Origin: Acidimicrobiaceae bacterium
GTDB taxonomy: Bacteria; Actinomycetota; Acidimicrobiia; Acidimicrobiales; Ilumatobacteraceae
Assembly: GCA_016722025.1 (NCBI GenBank)
Contig: JADKGZ010000001.1
Location: 186,001-250,000, forward strand
Reading direction: 5' to 3'
Length of the DNA stretch: 64,000 nt
The number at the start of each line of letters is the position of its first letter. Within the stretch, counting starts at the first letter, position 1. The notes beneath the pieces are model-generated. The model was not told the origin of the DNA, did no database searches, and saw only the letters and a program-made list of their open reading frames with translations. A program made the position numbers and the translations under genes. This document shows positions 9,002 through 17,964 of this stretch, piece by piece.

Positions 9002-9838
9002 TCAGCGGACCGGCCGGCACAGCAGGTGGCTGATGCCGCTGGCCAGCAACTGACCGGCGTCGTTCCAGACGTGCTGCTGACTGGCCACGAGGCCATCGCC
9101 GGAGTGAGGCGAGACACCGTGCAACAGGTACCACCCCGGCTGGGCGGCCAGGCGATGGAACTCGCACGACACGTCGATGCTGGGTGCGACGAAGGTGTCC
9201 TGCAGGTGGGCTCGCGAGACGGCCGGCCAGCCGCCGAGGTCGACGAGCAGCAGCAGCCGGCTTGCCTCCAACCACGGATCGCTGACCGCCGACGTGGGGT
9301 CGAAGCGCAGCCAGTTCTCGTAGATCGGGGGCTGCTCGCCGCGATTGAGCCAGTCGCTGATCCAATCCGTGGGCCGCTGCTCGAAGTTGTCCCAGAAGCG
9401 ATACGGGCTCTGGTTCTCCAGGCCGTCGGCGGCGAGCCGTTGCTGGATCGTGGGCAGTTCCTGCCACGGCGGCACATCGGGCGGCTCGCCGTGCGCGTGC
9501 CGCAATCCGCCGAGCCCCTCGTCCACCGCCCAGACCATCGCTTGCAGCACCACTCGGCCGGCTTGCTCGATGCGCACGGCAACGCTGCTGGCCACCTTGG
9601 TGGCTCGCAGCGTGGTGGGCACCACGGTGACCGGCTCGTCGAAGTTGGCAACGCCCAAGAAGTGCACGGTGACGTTGGCGGGCCGGGCGCGGCCGCAGTG
9701 CGCACCCGCCGCCCGCAGGGCCAGTGCGCCCATGTAGCCGCCGTTGGGCCCCCAGATCTCCCAGTCGCGATGCAGCATCCGCGAGAACGAGCCGTCGGCG
9801 TTGGCCGTCAGCTCCGTCTCGACCGCGAAGTCCCCCAT
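9002..9838 (-). CDS. acyl-CoA thioesterase (TesB-like hotdog)
   Basis: 278 residues from ATG 9838 (MGDFAVETELTANADGSF). The N-terminal half has the TesB/thioesterase-II pattern WEIWGPNGGYMGALALRAAG, then VHFLGVANFDEPVTV. The second half repeats a hotdog with VSCEFHRLAAQPGWYLLHG, so this is a double-hotdog protein. Such enzymes hydrolyse acyl-CoA thioesters. Substrate range cannot be read from the sequence. The upstream reading frame continues far past 9838 but loses normal composition, so the ATG is preferred. A second TesB-like gene lies at 47.4-48.2 kb. Confidence 0.8.
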   Translation of the reverse strand: MGDFAVETELTANADGSFSRMLHRDWEIWGPNGGYMGALALRAAGAHCGRARPANVTVHFLGVANFDEPVTVVPTTLRATKVASSVAVRIEQAGRVVLQAMVWAVDEGLGGLRHAHGEPPDVPPWQELPTIQQRLAADGLENQSPYRFWDNFEQRPTDWISDWLNRGEQPPIYENWLRFDPTSAVSDPWLEASRLLLLVDLGGWPAVSRAHLQDTFVAPSIDVSCEFHRLAAQPGWYLLHGVSPHSGDGLVASQQHVWNDAGQLLASGISHLLCRPVR

Positions 9839-9890
9839 GCATCGCGACCCTACGCCGCCGCGCACTGCCCCTCGGCGCGCGATCCGCGAT

Positions 9891-9962
9891 GCGTGCGGGC
9901 GCAACTGGGGCGCCCCGGACGCCGACGTACGGTTCTGTGAAACCCCAGTTGCGCCCGCACGC
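9891..9962. repeat. 20-bp perfect inverted repeat, intergenic
   Basis: Arms 9891-9910 (GCGTGCGGGCGCAACTGGGG) and 9943-9962 are exact reverse complements, with 32 bp between them. The element lies between the thrC stop and the thioesterase start. No T-run follows on the minus strand, so it is not a standard intrinsic terminator. It could be a REP-like element or a transcript-stabilising hairpin. Confidence 0.85.
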
Positions 9963-10025
9963 TTCTCGGAGGGCCGATCGAGCAGCGCTGCCGGAGTCGA
10001 CAGAGCGGGATCGGAAGAGCGGGGT

Positions 10026-11417
10026 TCAGCGGAACGTGGTGGACACGAACTGCTTGATCGCGGCGAGGTCGTGCGGCAGCACCGTGCACTGCTCGGGCAG
10101 TTCGAACAGGTCGGCCAGGTGCGGTGGCAACGGCGGCCGCACACCGGTGGCCCGCTCGACCGCGTCGGGGAACTTCGCCGGGTGGGCGGTGGCCAGCGTG
10201 ACCGTAGTGCCGTGCAGGGTGCCGGCAGCACGCAGCTTGGCGACGGCGCCGACGCCCACCGCGGTGTGCGGGTCGAGCAGCATGCCCGATTCGCCGTAGG
10301 TACGCGAGATGACGCCCAGCGTCTCGGTGTCGTCGAGCCGCGCTGCCTGGAAGCGGCCCTCGATGAACTCGGCGCGCTGGTCGGTCTCCACGCTGAGGCG
10401 GCCACTGGTGCGGAAGCGCTGCAGCTGCTCGGCGGTGAGACCACCGTCGCGGCCGTTCATCTCGAACAGCAGGCGCTCGAAGTTGCTCGACACCTGGATG
10501 TCCATGCTGGGGCTGAGCGATGGCACCACGGCAGCTGCGCTCATGTCGTTGCGATTGAAGAAGCGCTCGAGGATGTCGTTGGCGTTCGCGGCAACGACCA
10601 GTTGGTCGATCGGCGCGCCCATCCGGCGGGCGATCCAGCCACTGAACACGTTGCCGAAGTTGCCACTGGGAACGCACACGTTGATGGGGCCGGCCAAAAG
10701 GTCGGTGGCGGTGATGTAGTAGACGATCTGCGCCATCACCCGCGCCCAGTTGATGCTGTTGACGGCGCTGAGCTGCATGCGCGCACGGAACTCCGCGTCG
10801 TTGAACATGGCCTTCACCATGTCTTGGCAATCGTCGAACGTGCCCTCGACCGCAACCACCCGCACGTTGGGTGAGCTCACTGTCGTCATCTGCCGGCGCT
10901 GCACGTCGCTGGTACGACCGTGCGGGTAGAGGATGACGATGTCGACGTTGGCGCAGTCCTTGACGCCGTCGATCGCTGCCGACCCGGTGTCGCCACTGGT
11001 GGCACCGACGATGGTGACCCGCTGGCCGCGCTCGCGCAGCACTTCGTCGAACAGCCGGCCGACCAGCTGCAGCGCCACGTCCTTGAACGCGAGAGTGGGG
11101 CCATGGAACAGCTCCTGCACGAAGTGCTCGTGGTGCAGCTGCACCAGCGGCACCACCGCCGGGTGCGAGAAGGTGGCATACGCCTCGTCGCACAACCGCT
11201 GCACGGTGGCAGCAGGCAGCTCGTCGCCGATGAACAGCTGGACGATCTGTGCCGCCCGTTGCGCATAGGTGGCCCCGGGCGCTCGCGGCGGCAACGCCGG
11301 CCACTGCGCCGGCACGTACAGCCCACCGTCGGTGGCCAGCCCGGCCAGCAGTGCATCGGTGAAGCCGAGTTCGGGCGCGGCGCCCCGCGTGGACACGTAG
11401 CGCACGTCGTTGGGCAT
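10026..11417 (-). CDS. thrC: threonine synthase
   Basis: 463 residues, the long E. coli/yeast-type threonine synthase. The N-terminal YVSTRG and GLATDGGLYVP motifs are present, and the pyridoxal phosphate lysine is K112 in GPTLAFKD. GATSGDTGSAA forms part of the phosphate cradle, and VNSINWARVMAQIVYY and PSGNFGNVFSG are typical. It converts O-phosphohomoserine to threonine. It lies 4 bp after hom in the same transcript. No thrB (homoserine kinase) is next to it, although that gene usually follows thrC in actinobacteria. Confidence 0.97.
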   Translation of the reverse strand: MPNDVRYVSTRGAAPELGFTDALLAGLATDGGLYVPAQWPALPPRAPGATYAQRAAQIVQLFIGDELPAATVQRLCDEAYATFSHPAVVPLVQLHHEHFVQELFHGPTLAFKDVALQLVGRLFDEVLRERGQRVTIVGATSGDTGSAAIDGVKDCANVDIVILYPHGRTSDVQRRQMTTVSSPNVRVVAVEGTFDDCQDMVKAMFNDAEFRARMQLSAVNSINWARVMAQIVYYITATDLLAGPINVCVPSGNFGNVFSGWIARRMGAPIDQLVVAANANDILERFFNRNDMSAAAVVPSLSPSMDIQVSSNFERLLFEMNGRDGGLTAEQLQRFRTSGRLSVETDQRAEFIEGRFQAARLDDTETLGVISRTYGESGMLLDPHTAVGVGAVAKLRAAGTLHGTTVTLATAHPAKFPDAVERATGVRPPLPPHLADLFELPEQCTVLPHDLAAIKQFVSTTFR

Positions 11418-11421
11418 CGCG

Positions 11422-12700
11422 TCAGCCGCCGATCACTCGCAACAGCCCGCCGATGTTGCGCACCACATCCAGCTCGCGCAGCTCGCGCACCGTGGCCTGC
11501 ACCGCTGCCTCGCGCGCGACGTGAGTGATGAACACCAGTCGCGCATCGGGGGCATTGCCCTCCTGCTCGGCGGCGCGAATGCTCACATCGTGGCGGGCGA
11601 ACACCCCGGTGACAGCGTGCAGCACGCCCGGCTTGTCGGCGACCTCGAGGCTGAGCAGGTACTCGGCGGAGGTCTCGTCGATGGGCAAGATGGCGGCGCG
11701 ACCGAACGTGCCGAGTGCGCCATGCGTGCCGTTGGTGAGGTTGACGGCGGCATCGATGATGTCGCCGAGCACTGCGCTGGCGGTGGGCGAGCCGCCGGCG
11801 CCGCGGCCGTAGAACATCAGCGAGCCCACCGCAGCGCCCTCCACGAACACCGCGTTGTAGCTCTCGCGCACGCTGGCCAAGGGGTGGGTGAGCGGCACCA
11901 TCGTGGGGTGCACGCGCACGCCGATGGCGCCACTGGCGTCGGCCTCGGCGATGCCGAGCAGCTTCACCACGTACCCGAGACGTTTCGCCATCGCGATGTC
12001 GGCGGCGGTGATGCGGCTGATGCCCTCGTGGTACACGTCGCCGGCCACCACCCGAGCGCCGAACGCGATGGTGGCCATGATGGCCGCCTTGGCGCCGGCG
12101 TCGTAGCCCTCCACGTCGGCGGTTGGATCGCGCTCGGCGAAGCCGAACGCCTGTGCCTCCGCGAGTGCCACCGAGTAGTCGGCGCCCTCCTCGGTCATCT
12201 TGGTGAGGATGAAGTTGGTGGTGCCGTTGATGATGCCCATCGCGCGTGATGGGTTCGCCGCGCAAGCTCTCCCGCAAAGCCCGCACGATGGGGATGCCGC
12301 CGGCGACCGCCGCTTCGAACAACAGGTCGACGCCGGCCTCGTCGGCCGCCGCAAACAGCTCGGTGCCCACGTTGGCGAGCAGTTCCTTGTTGCCGGTGAC
12401 CACCGGCTTGCCGTTGCGCAGCGCGGTGGTGATGTACTCGCGAGCGGGCTCGATGCCACCGATCAGTTCGACGATGACGTCGATGGTGGGGTCGTTCACC
12501 ACCACCATCGCGTCGCGAGTGAGCACGCCCTCGGGCAGCGCCACCTCGCGCTCCTTGCTGAGGTTGCGCACCGCCACCGACACGATCTCCAACCGAACGC
12601 CGGTGCGGGCCTCGATGGCCGCCTGCTGCTGCGACACGAGGGACACGAGCGGGGCGCCGACGTTGCCGCAACCCAGGACACCGATTCTGATGAGCTTCAC
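11422..12700 (-). CDS. hom: homoserine dehydrogenase, with one frameshift
   Basis: Starts with GTG at 12700. The N-terminal part reads RIGVLGCGNVGAPL, the NAD(P)-binding loop, then VVTGNKELLA and AGGIPIVRALRESLRGEPI. Near 12240 the frame breaks: the text continues as MGIINGTTNFILTKM in another frame. Two bases appear to be missing in the ITR-V-MGIING segment (or one extra). The rest carries the catalytic domain (AERDPTADVEGYDAGAKAAI) and a C-terminal ACT domain (DKPGVLHAVTGVFARHDVSI), the usual site of threonine feedback. Expected product is about 426 residues. As the enzyme is needed for Thr/Met synthesis, a sequence error is likely. Confidence 0.93.
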
Positions 12701-12766
12701 GGCGAGCAGGTTACGAGTTGGGCGACGATCAGCGGCAACGGTTTGCCGCAGGGCACGCGCGCAGGT

Positions 12767-13303
12767 TCAGGAGCAGCGGCGGCGTGCCACGAGTGACGCG
12801 GCGATGCCCGCTGCCACCAGGGCGCTGCCGATGACCAACCCGCCGGTGGACGACGAACCGGTCTGCGGCAGGAACGGAGCAGCTGACTGCGACCGCTCAG
12901 GTGGGCCCAGCACCGCGACTTCGGGCGCATCGCACGCAACCTGCACCGCCACCGTCGACTCGACGCCGTTGACCGACACCGGCACCACCAACATGCCATC
13001 GGCCAGATCGGTGAAGGTGATGGCGCCAACCGAGGCGGCCGCCACCGAGATCGACGACACCGACCCGCCCGACGACACCGACCCGCCCGCCGGCGAGATG
13101 ACGAACATGGCCGGCTGCGACGGCTGCTCGTTGACCAGCGTGAGATCGAGCACACCGTTGAAGTTGGGGTCGCACTGCACATCGGACAGCACGTACGCGG
13201 TGCCGTCCTCGGCGTGCGCCGAGGGCATCGAGAACAGCACGGTCGCGGCGAACGCAACCGTCCCCAGTGCCCACCGCGCCCTGTGCTGTTCTCGCTGCCT
13301 CAT
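12767..13303 (-). CDS. LPXTG-type cell-surface protein
   Basis: 178 residues. An N-terminal signal peptide (cleavage probably after SMPSAHA) is followed by about 110 residues of Val/Ser/Gly-rich beta-like sequence with two cysteines (C46, C125 approximately). The C-terminus has a sortase signal: LPQTG, then a hydrophobic segment GGLVIGSALVAAGIAAS, then ARRRCS. It should be anchored to peptidoglycan by a sortase. The mature part matches nothing I recognise. It lies between hom and the PemK-like gene, where relatives usually have no gene. Confidence 0.75.
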   Translation of the reverse strand: MRQREQHRARWALGTVAFAATVLFSMPSAHAEDGTAYVLSDVQCDPNFNGVLDLTLVNEQPSQPAMFVISPAGGSVSSGGSVSSISVAAASVGAITFTDLADGMLVVPVSVNGVESTVAVQVACDAPEVAVLGPPERSQSAAPFLPQTGSSSTGGLVIGSALVAAGIAASLVARRRCS

Positions 13304-13421
13304 GAGTTCGTACGCTATTCCTCAAGAAACGTCACCGAAAGGGGTCGAATCGAAATGAGTCATATGGCCTACGAACACCACGCGTGAAGTTCGAACGCAC
13401 TGAGCAGCGAGCTGCGCGCGG

Positions 13422-13919
13422 CTAGCGCGACCGCTGGTTTTCCACGCCCGCGACCACGTCGTCGAAGTGCGCTCGCGACAGCACGGCACCTTCGCGGCGC
13501 ACCTGCTGCGGATCGATCTCCAGCAGCCGCTCGAGCTTGGCGTAGCTGGGTCGCCCTTCACGATCCCACGAGCCGGTGCCCACCGGCACCTGCGCTTCGT
13601 TGTCGTGCTGCTTGGAGGTGAGCGGCACGCCCACCAGGTTGCTGCCACGACGACCGATGATGACCACCGGCCGGTCCTTGCCCTGCGTGGGATCTTCCTC
13701 GTACGGCACCCAGGTCCACACCACCTCACCGGGGTCGGGGTCGCCATCGAGACACGGCGAGTACTCGAACACCACCCGCTGCGCCCGGATGTCGCGTGCC
13801 GGCGGCTCGCCCGAACGGGCAGCGGGCGGTGCGGCAGGCGTGCGCGATCGACCGGGTGCGGCCGCCGGGCCGCGCGTGCGAAACAGGTCGAAGAACTGAG
13901 AGATCAGCCCACGTCGCAT
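13422..13919 (-). CDS. PemK/MazF-family protein
   Basis: 165 residues from ATG 13919, overlapping the lysA stop by 16 bp. An Arg/Pro/Ala-rich N-terminal linker (residues 1-45) leads into the PemK/MazF fold: VWTWVPYEEDP, then KDRPVVIIGRR, then LVGVPLTSKQHD, ending LSRAHFDDVV. This long actinobacterial version, with YSPCLDGDPDPGEVVW before the core, occurs without an adjacent antitoxin, and none is visible here. Ribonuclease toxicity is therefore uncertain, and it may be a housekeeping variant. Translational coupling to lysA is likely. Confidence 0.75.
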   Translation of the reverse strand: MRRGLISQFFDLFRTRGPAAAPGRSRTPAAPPAARSGEPPARDIRAQRVVFEYSPCLDGDPDPGEVVWTWVPYEEDPTQGKDRPVVIIGRRGSNLVGVPLTSKQHDNEAQVPVGTGSWDREGRPSYAKLERLLEIDPQQVRREGAVLSRAHFDDVVAGVENQRSR

Positions 13920-15178
13920 TGCACCAGGTCCTCGTAGGTCTCGCGCCGCACCACCAGCCGGGCGGCGCCATCGCGGACGAACACCACCGGCGGCCTCGTG
14001 AGCTTGTTGTAGTTGCTGGCCATGCTGTGGCCGTACGCGCCGGTGACGGGCGTGGCCAGCAGGTCGTTCACGCGCACGTCCTGCGGCAGGCCGGCATCGA
14101 AGATGAGCACGTCGCCGCTCTCGCAGTGCTTGCCCACCAGACGTGCGCGCTCGGGCCGCGGCGCAAGGACGGCTCGCGCCAGGAAGGCCTCGTACCCGCT
14201 GCCGTACAGCACCGGCCGCGGGTTGTCGCTCATGCCACCATCGACGCTGACGTAGGTGCGCACGCCCGGAATGTGCTTGACGGTACCCACCGTGTACAGG
14301 GTGATTGCTGCACCGGCGACGATGCTGCGGCCGGGCTCGACGCAGACGTTGCTGCGCACGCCGAGCGCCTGGCAGGCATCGAGCAGCACGTTGCCCCACT
14401 GCGAGATGCTGGGTGCCTCCTCGCCCTGCACGTACGGCACGCCCAGGCCACCGCCGAGCACCAGCTCTGGCAGATCGAGTGGCATGGCGAACGCCGCCAT
14501 CACTTCCGCGGCCTTCGCGAAGTTGCCGGCTTCGAACACGTTGCTGCCGATGTGGCAGTGCACGCCCTCCAGCTGCACGCTGAGCGAGCGACGCATGCGG
14601 TCGACGGCCTTGTGCGCATCGCCGTTACCCAGGTTGAAGCCGAACTTGCTGTCGTCCTGGCCGGTGGCGATGAACTCGTGCGTGTGCGCGTGCACCCCGG
14701 GTGTGATGCGAGCCAGCACCTTCGGCGCCGGCAGGCCTTCCGCGTGCAGCGAATCGAGACGGTCGAGCTCGTCGAAGCTGTCGACCACGATGTGCCGCAC
14801 ACCTTCGGTGATGGCCATGCGCAGCTCGGCGAGGCTCTTGTTGTTGCCGTGGAACGCAAGGGCGTTGGCCGGCACGCCGGCGCGGAGCGCAACGTACAGC
14901 TCGCCGCCGCTGGCAACGTCGAGGTGCATGCCCTCCTCGTACGCGAGCCGGGCCATCGCGGTGCACAGGAACGCCTTGGTTGCGTAGTAGGCGCGGCCGG
15001 GGCCGAACGCAGCGACGGCTTCCGCGCAGCGAGCACGCAGGTGTGCCTCGTCGTAGATGAAGAGGGGCGTGCCGAACCGACCTGCCAGCTCGCCCACATC
15101 GCAGCCGCCGATGGCCAGCGAACCGTCGGCCTGCACGGTGGCCGTGTCGGGCAACAGGTGCAGTGGAACAGGTTTCAC
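13904..15178 (-). CDS. lysA: diaminopimelate decarboxylase
   Basis: 424 residues from a GTG at 15178 that overlaps the argS stop (GTGA). It is a fold-type III PLP decarboxylase with the Schiff-base lysine K68 in AYYATKAF, GSNVFEAGNF and GGGLGVPY in the barrel, EPGRSIVAGA for phosphate binding, and CESGD supplying the cysteine that acts across the dimer. It makes L-lysine from meso-diaminopimelate. The GTG start is fixed by the overlap and by homology of the LHLLPDTA... N-terminus. Confidence 0.97.
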   Translation of the reverse strand: MKPVPLHLLPDTATVQADGSLAIGGCDVGELAGRFGTPLFIYDEAHLRARCAEAVAAFGPGRAYYATKAFLCTAMARLAYEEGMHLDVASGGELYVALRAGVPANALAFHGNNKSLAELRMAITEGVRHIVVDSFDELDRLDSLHAEGLPAPKVLARITPGVHAHTHEFIATGQDDSKFGFNLGNGDAHKAVDRMRRSLSVQLEGVHCHIGSNVFEAGNFAKAAEVMAAFAMPLDLPELVLGGGLGVPYVQGEEAPSISQWGNVLLDACQALGVRSNVCVEPGRSIVAGAAITLYTVGTVKHIPGVRTYVSVDGGMSDNPRPVLYGSGYEAFLARAVLAPRPERARLVGKHCESGDVLIFDAGLPQDVRVNDLLATPVTGAYGHSMASNYNKLTRPPVVFVRDGAARLVVRRETYEDLVQCDVG

Positions 15179-16932
15179 ATGCGCTCCGGCGCCTCGATGC
15201 CCAACAGGGCCAAGCCCTGCTGCAGCACGCGAGCAGTGAGGTCGCACAGCGCAAGGCGGCTGTCGCGAGTGGCCTCGTAGCCCTCCTTCAGCACGGGGCA
15301 AGCCTCGTAGAAGGCAGTGAACGCCTGGGCCAGGTCGAACAAGTACGTGCACAGGCGGTGCGGGCTGAACTTGTCGAGCGTGTCGTGCACGACGGTGTCG
15401 AACTGCAGCAGCTGCAACCCGAGCGCGCGCTCCTGCGGCTCGGAGAGCGTGGGCATCGTGGCGCGCACCGACGCCCGCTCGACGCCGGCACGGCGGAAGA
15501 TGCTGCAGATGCGGGCGTGTGCGTACTGCAGGTACGGCGCGGTGTTGCCGTCGAAGGCGAGCATGCGGGCCCAGTCGAAGACGTAGTCCTTGATGCGGTC
15601 GCTGCTGAGCTCGGCGTACTTCAGGGCGCCGATGCCGATGTTGTGACCCAGCACTGCCTGCTCGGCCGCCGGCAGCTCGGGACTGCGCTCGGCCACCGCA
15701 GCCCTGCCGCGGTCGATGGCCTCGTCGATGAGCTCGATGAAGGTGACCGGATCGCCGCTGCGACTCTTCAGCATCTTGCGATCGTCGCCCAGCACGTTGC
15801 CGAAGTTGACGTGCACGGCTCGTGCCGGCGGCACCAGCCAACCGGCCATCTCGGCCACCTTCCACACCATCGCGAGGTGCTGCGACTGTGGGGTGCCGAC
15901 GACGTAGACGAGCAGTGTCGCGTGCAGCCGCTCGACACGATCGATGACGCACGCAAGGTCGCTCGTGGCGTAGTTGAACCCACCGCTGCGAGCTTGCACG
16001 ATGAGCGGCAACGGCTCGCCCTCACGGTTGGTGTAGCCGGGCACCCACACCACCTTGGCGCCCTCGCTCTCGGCGAGCAGGCCCGCAGCGTGAAGCCGCT
16101 CGAGCACGGCCGGCATCGACGGCTGGTACATCGACTCGCCGGCGAGGTCGTCGTCGGTGAGCAGCACGCCCAGCTTCCGGTACGCCTCGTTGAAGTGCTT
16201 CGTGCTCTGGTGCACCAGCGCGAGCCACAGGTTGGTGGTCTCGAGGTGGTCGCGAGACTGCAGCTTCACGACGCGGTCGCGGGCGCGAGCCTTGAACTCG
16301 TCGCTCTCGTCGAACTTGGTGCGGGCTTCCCTGTAGAACACGTTGAGGTCGGCGACCTCCAGGTCGTCGACACCGTCGACCCCCGCGACATCGACACTCG
16401 CGACATCGACGAGGTGCTCGATGAGCATGCCGAACGGTGTGCCCCAGTCGCCGATGTGGTTCTCGCGGATGACCTCGTGACCCATGAACTCGAGCAGGCG
16501 CACCAGGCTGTCGCCGATGACCGTGGTGCGCAGGTGGCCGGCGTGCATCTCCTTGGCCACGTTGGGCGCCGAGTAGTCGACCACCGCGCGCTCGGGTGAT
16601 TCGGCGGAGCGAACGCCGAGACGATCGGTCGCCGCCGCGTCGACCAGTTGAGCAGCCAGGAACTGCGGAGTGAACGTGAGGTTGATGAACCCCGGGCCGG
16701 CGACCTCGACGTGGCTGCACACGGCGTCGAGCAGGCCGGTGGCGACCACGGCCTCGGCCACCTCGCGCGGGTTCCGGCCCAACTGCTTGGCCAGCGCAAG
16801 GGCACCGTTGGCCTGAGCATCGGCACGATCACTGGGGCGCACCACCGGGTCGATGCCGGCAGCAGGCATGCCGGTCACAGCGGCGAAGGCCTCGCGCAGC
16901 GTGGCGGCAATGGTGTACAGAGGATCGGCCAT
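15175..16932 (-). CDS. argS: arginyl-tRNA synthetase
   Basis: 585 residues from ATG 16932. The N-terminal ArgRS additional domain (residues 1-100) is followed by the class I catalytic core. Its HIGH-type motif is HAGH at 130-133 (NVAKEMHAGHLRTTVIGDS), and its KMSKS-type motif is KMLKS near residue 384. The C-terminal helical DALR anticodon-binding domain starts near 465. It charges tRNA-Arg. A tRNA-Arg(CCG) gene lies 2.8 kb away. argS heads the argS-lysA-hom-thrC run. Confidence 0.97.
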   Translation of the reverse strand: MADPLYTIAATLREAFAAVTGMPAAGIDPVVRPSDRADAQANGALALAKQLGRNPREVAEAVVATGLLDAVCSHVEVAGPGFINLTFTPQFLAAQLVDAAATDRLGVRSAESPERAVVDYSAPNVAKEMHAGHLRTTVIGDSLVRLLEFMGHEVIRENHIGDWGTPFGMLIEHLVDVASVDVAGVDGVDDLEVADLNVFYREARTKFDESDEFKARARDRVVKLQSRDHLETTNLWLALVHQSTKHFNEAYRKLGVLLTDDDLAGESMYQPSMPAVLERLHAAGLLAESEGAKVVWVPGYTNREGEPLPLIVQARSGGFNYATSDLACVIDRVERLHATLLVYVVGTPQSQHLAMVWKVAEMAGWLVPPARAVHVNFGNVLGDDRKMLKSRSGDPVTFIELIDEAIDRGRAAVAERSPELPAAEQAVLGHNIGIGALKYAELSSDRIKDYVFDWARMLAFDGNTAPYLQYAHARICSIFRRAGVERASVRATMPTLSEPQERALGLQLLQFDTVVHDTLDKFSPHRLCTYLFDLAQAFTAFYEACPVLKEGYEATRDSRLALCDLTARVLQQGLALLGIEAPERM

Positions 16933-17023
16933 GGTCTCGACGATGGTACCGGCCGAGCCCCTGCGCGGCCCGGTTCGTTCCCGCATGGCACTGGTGCCGG
17001 GCATGGGCGGCGACGCCACCCGG

Positions 17024-17911
17024 TCAGGTGGTGGCAAGCAGCCAGCCGGGCTCACCGATGGCGAACAACACGCCCGGCCGCATCGCGCGCAGCACGCCGA
17101 CGAGGTCGTCGTGAGCGAGCGAGACACAACCGGAGGTTGCCTTCGAGGCGCCGTTCGCGTCGAAGGAGAACCGGTGCAGGAAGATGGCCGACGCGTACGG
17201 CACCTCACCGGGCGCGTCGCCACTCACGTTCGGTTCCATGTTGGCGCCGATCAAGGCGGCATGCTCGTAGGCGCCGCTCACCGCCGGCAGGTACTCGTCG
17301 GCGGGCCCGGGGCAGTCACCGGCGGTGCGGTACACGAGGTGCCCGTAGTCCGGATGGTTGGCGGTGGCGCCGAAACAATCGCCGGTGCGCACGCGTCGGT
17401 ATCGGCCGGCGCCCACGCCGGGGTCGGCCGCGTTGCCGAAGAAGCTGAACTGCTGACCGTCCCAGGCCGTCATCAGGCCCAGCGGGAACACGCCGGCCGG
17501 CGTCGTGCCGTCGCCGCTGCGTCGCTGCGCCAGCGGCCGCACGCCGCTTTCGCCGAGGCGGGCGGTCATCGCCCGCCCGCAGACCCAGCCCAGCGGGCTC
17601 AGGTCGGCCAGCTGCAGTGTGCCGCTGGTGGCACCGGGCGAGGCTGCCAGCACCACGACCACCTGCGAGACGCCGGGATGCTGCAGCGCGATGTCGAACG
17701 CAACCTGCTGGCATGTCGTCGCGGGCTGCGGCCCGGTGGCGCGCTGCGCCGGCGCCGACGCGGCGGCAACGCCGGTTGCGCCACCTGCCACGACTCGCGC
17801 GGGTGTGGTGGCCGACGGTCGCGATGTGATCGCGCAGACCGAGACGGTCGCGGCGGCAACGACGAGCGCGGCGGCGGAGAACCTGGCGACGGTGGTGCGG
17901 AAAGCGCGCAT
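17024..17911 (-). CDS. secreted L,D-transpeptidase-like protein
   Basis: 295 residues. Residues 1-30 are a signal or anchor (FSAAALVVAAATVSVC). The C-terminal part fits an L,D-transpeptidase/YkuD-like catalytic site: IFLHRFSFD followed by ATSGCVSLAHDDLVGVLRAM, with His and the catalytic Cys in SGCVSL. The preceding region (GDGTTPAGVFPLGLM, GDCFGATANHPDYGHLVY) matches the divergent YkuD subfamily that includes Streptomyces secreted proteins. The likely role is peptidoglycan 3-3 cross-linking or a related acyl transfer outside the membrane. The alternative is a hydrolase of the same fold. Confidence 0.75.
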   Translation of the reverse strand: MRAFRTTVARFSAAALVVAAATVSVCAITSRPSATTPARVVAGGATGVAAASAPAQRATGPQPATTCQQVAFDIALQHPGVSQVVVVLAASPGATSGTLQLADLSPLGWVCGRAMTARLGESGVRPLAQRRSGDGTTPAGVFPLGLMTAWDGQQFSFFGNAADPGVGAGRYRRVRTGDCFGATANHPDYGHLVYRTAGDCPGPADEYLPAVSGAYEHAALIGANMEPNVSGDAPGEVPYASAIFLHRFSFDANGASKATSGCVSLAHDDLVGVLRAMRPGVLFAIGEPGWLLATT

Positions 17912-17964
17912 GGTGATCAGACCGAGTCCTTGGTGCCCACCGGCGGACCCTACCGGCAGGCGCG

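Noticed and set aside
10886..11400. Extension of the first hom frame through thrC
   Set aside because: The 604-residue frame only results from the frameshift; past residue 153 the composition is non-coding and thrC lies there in another frame.
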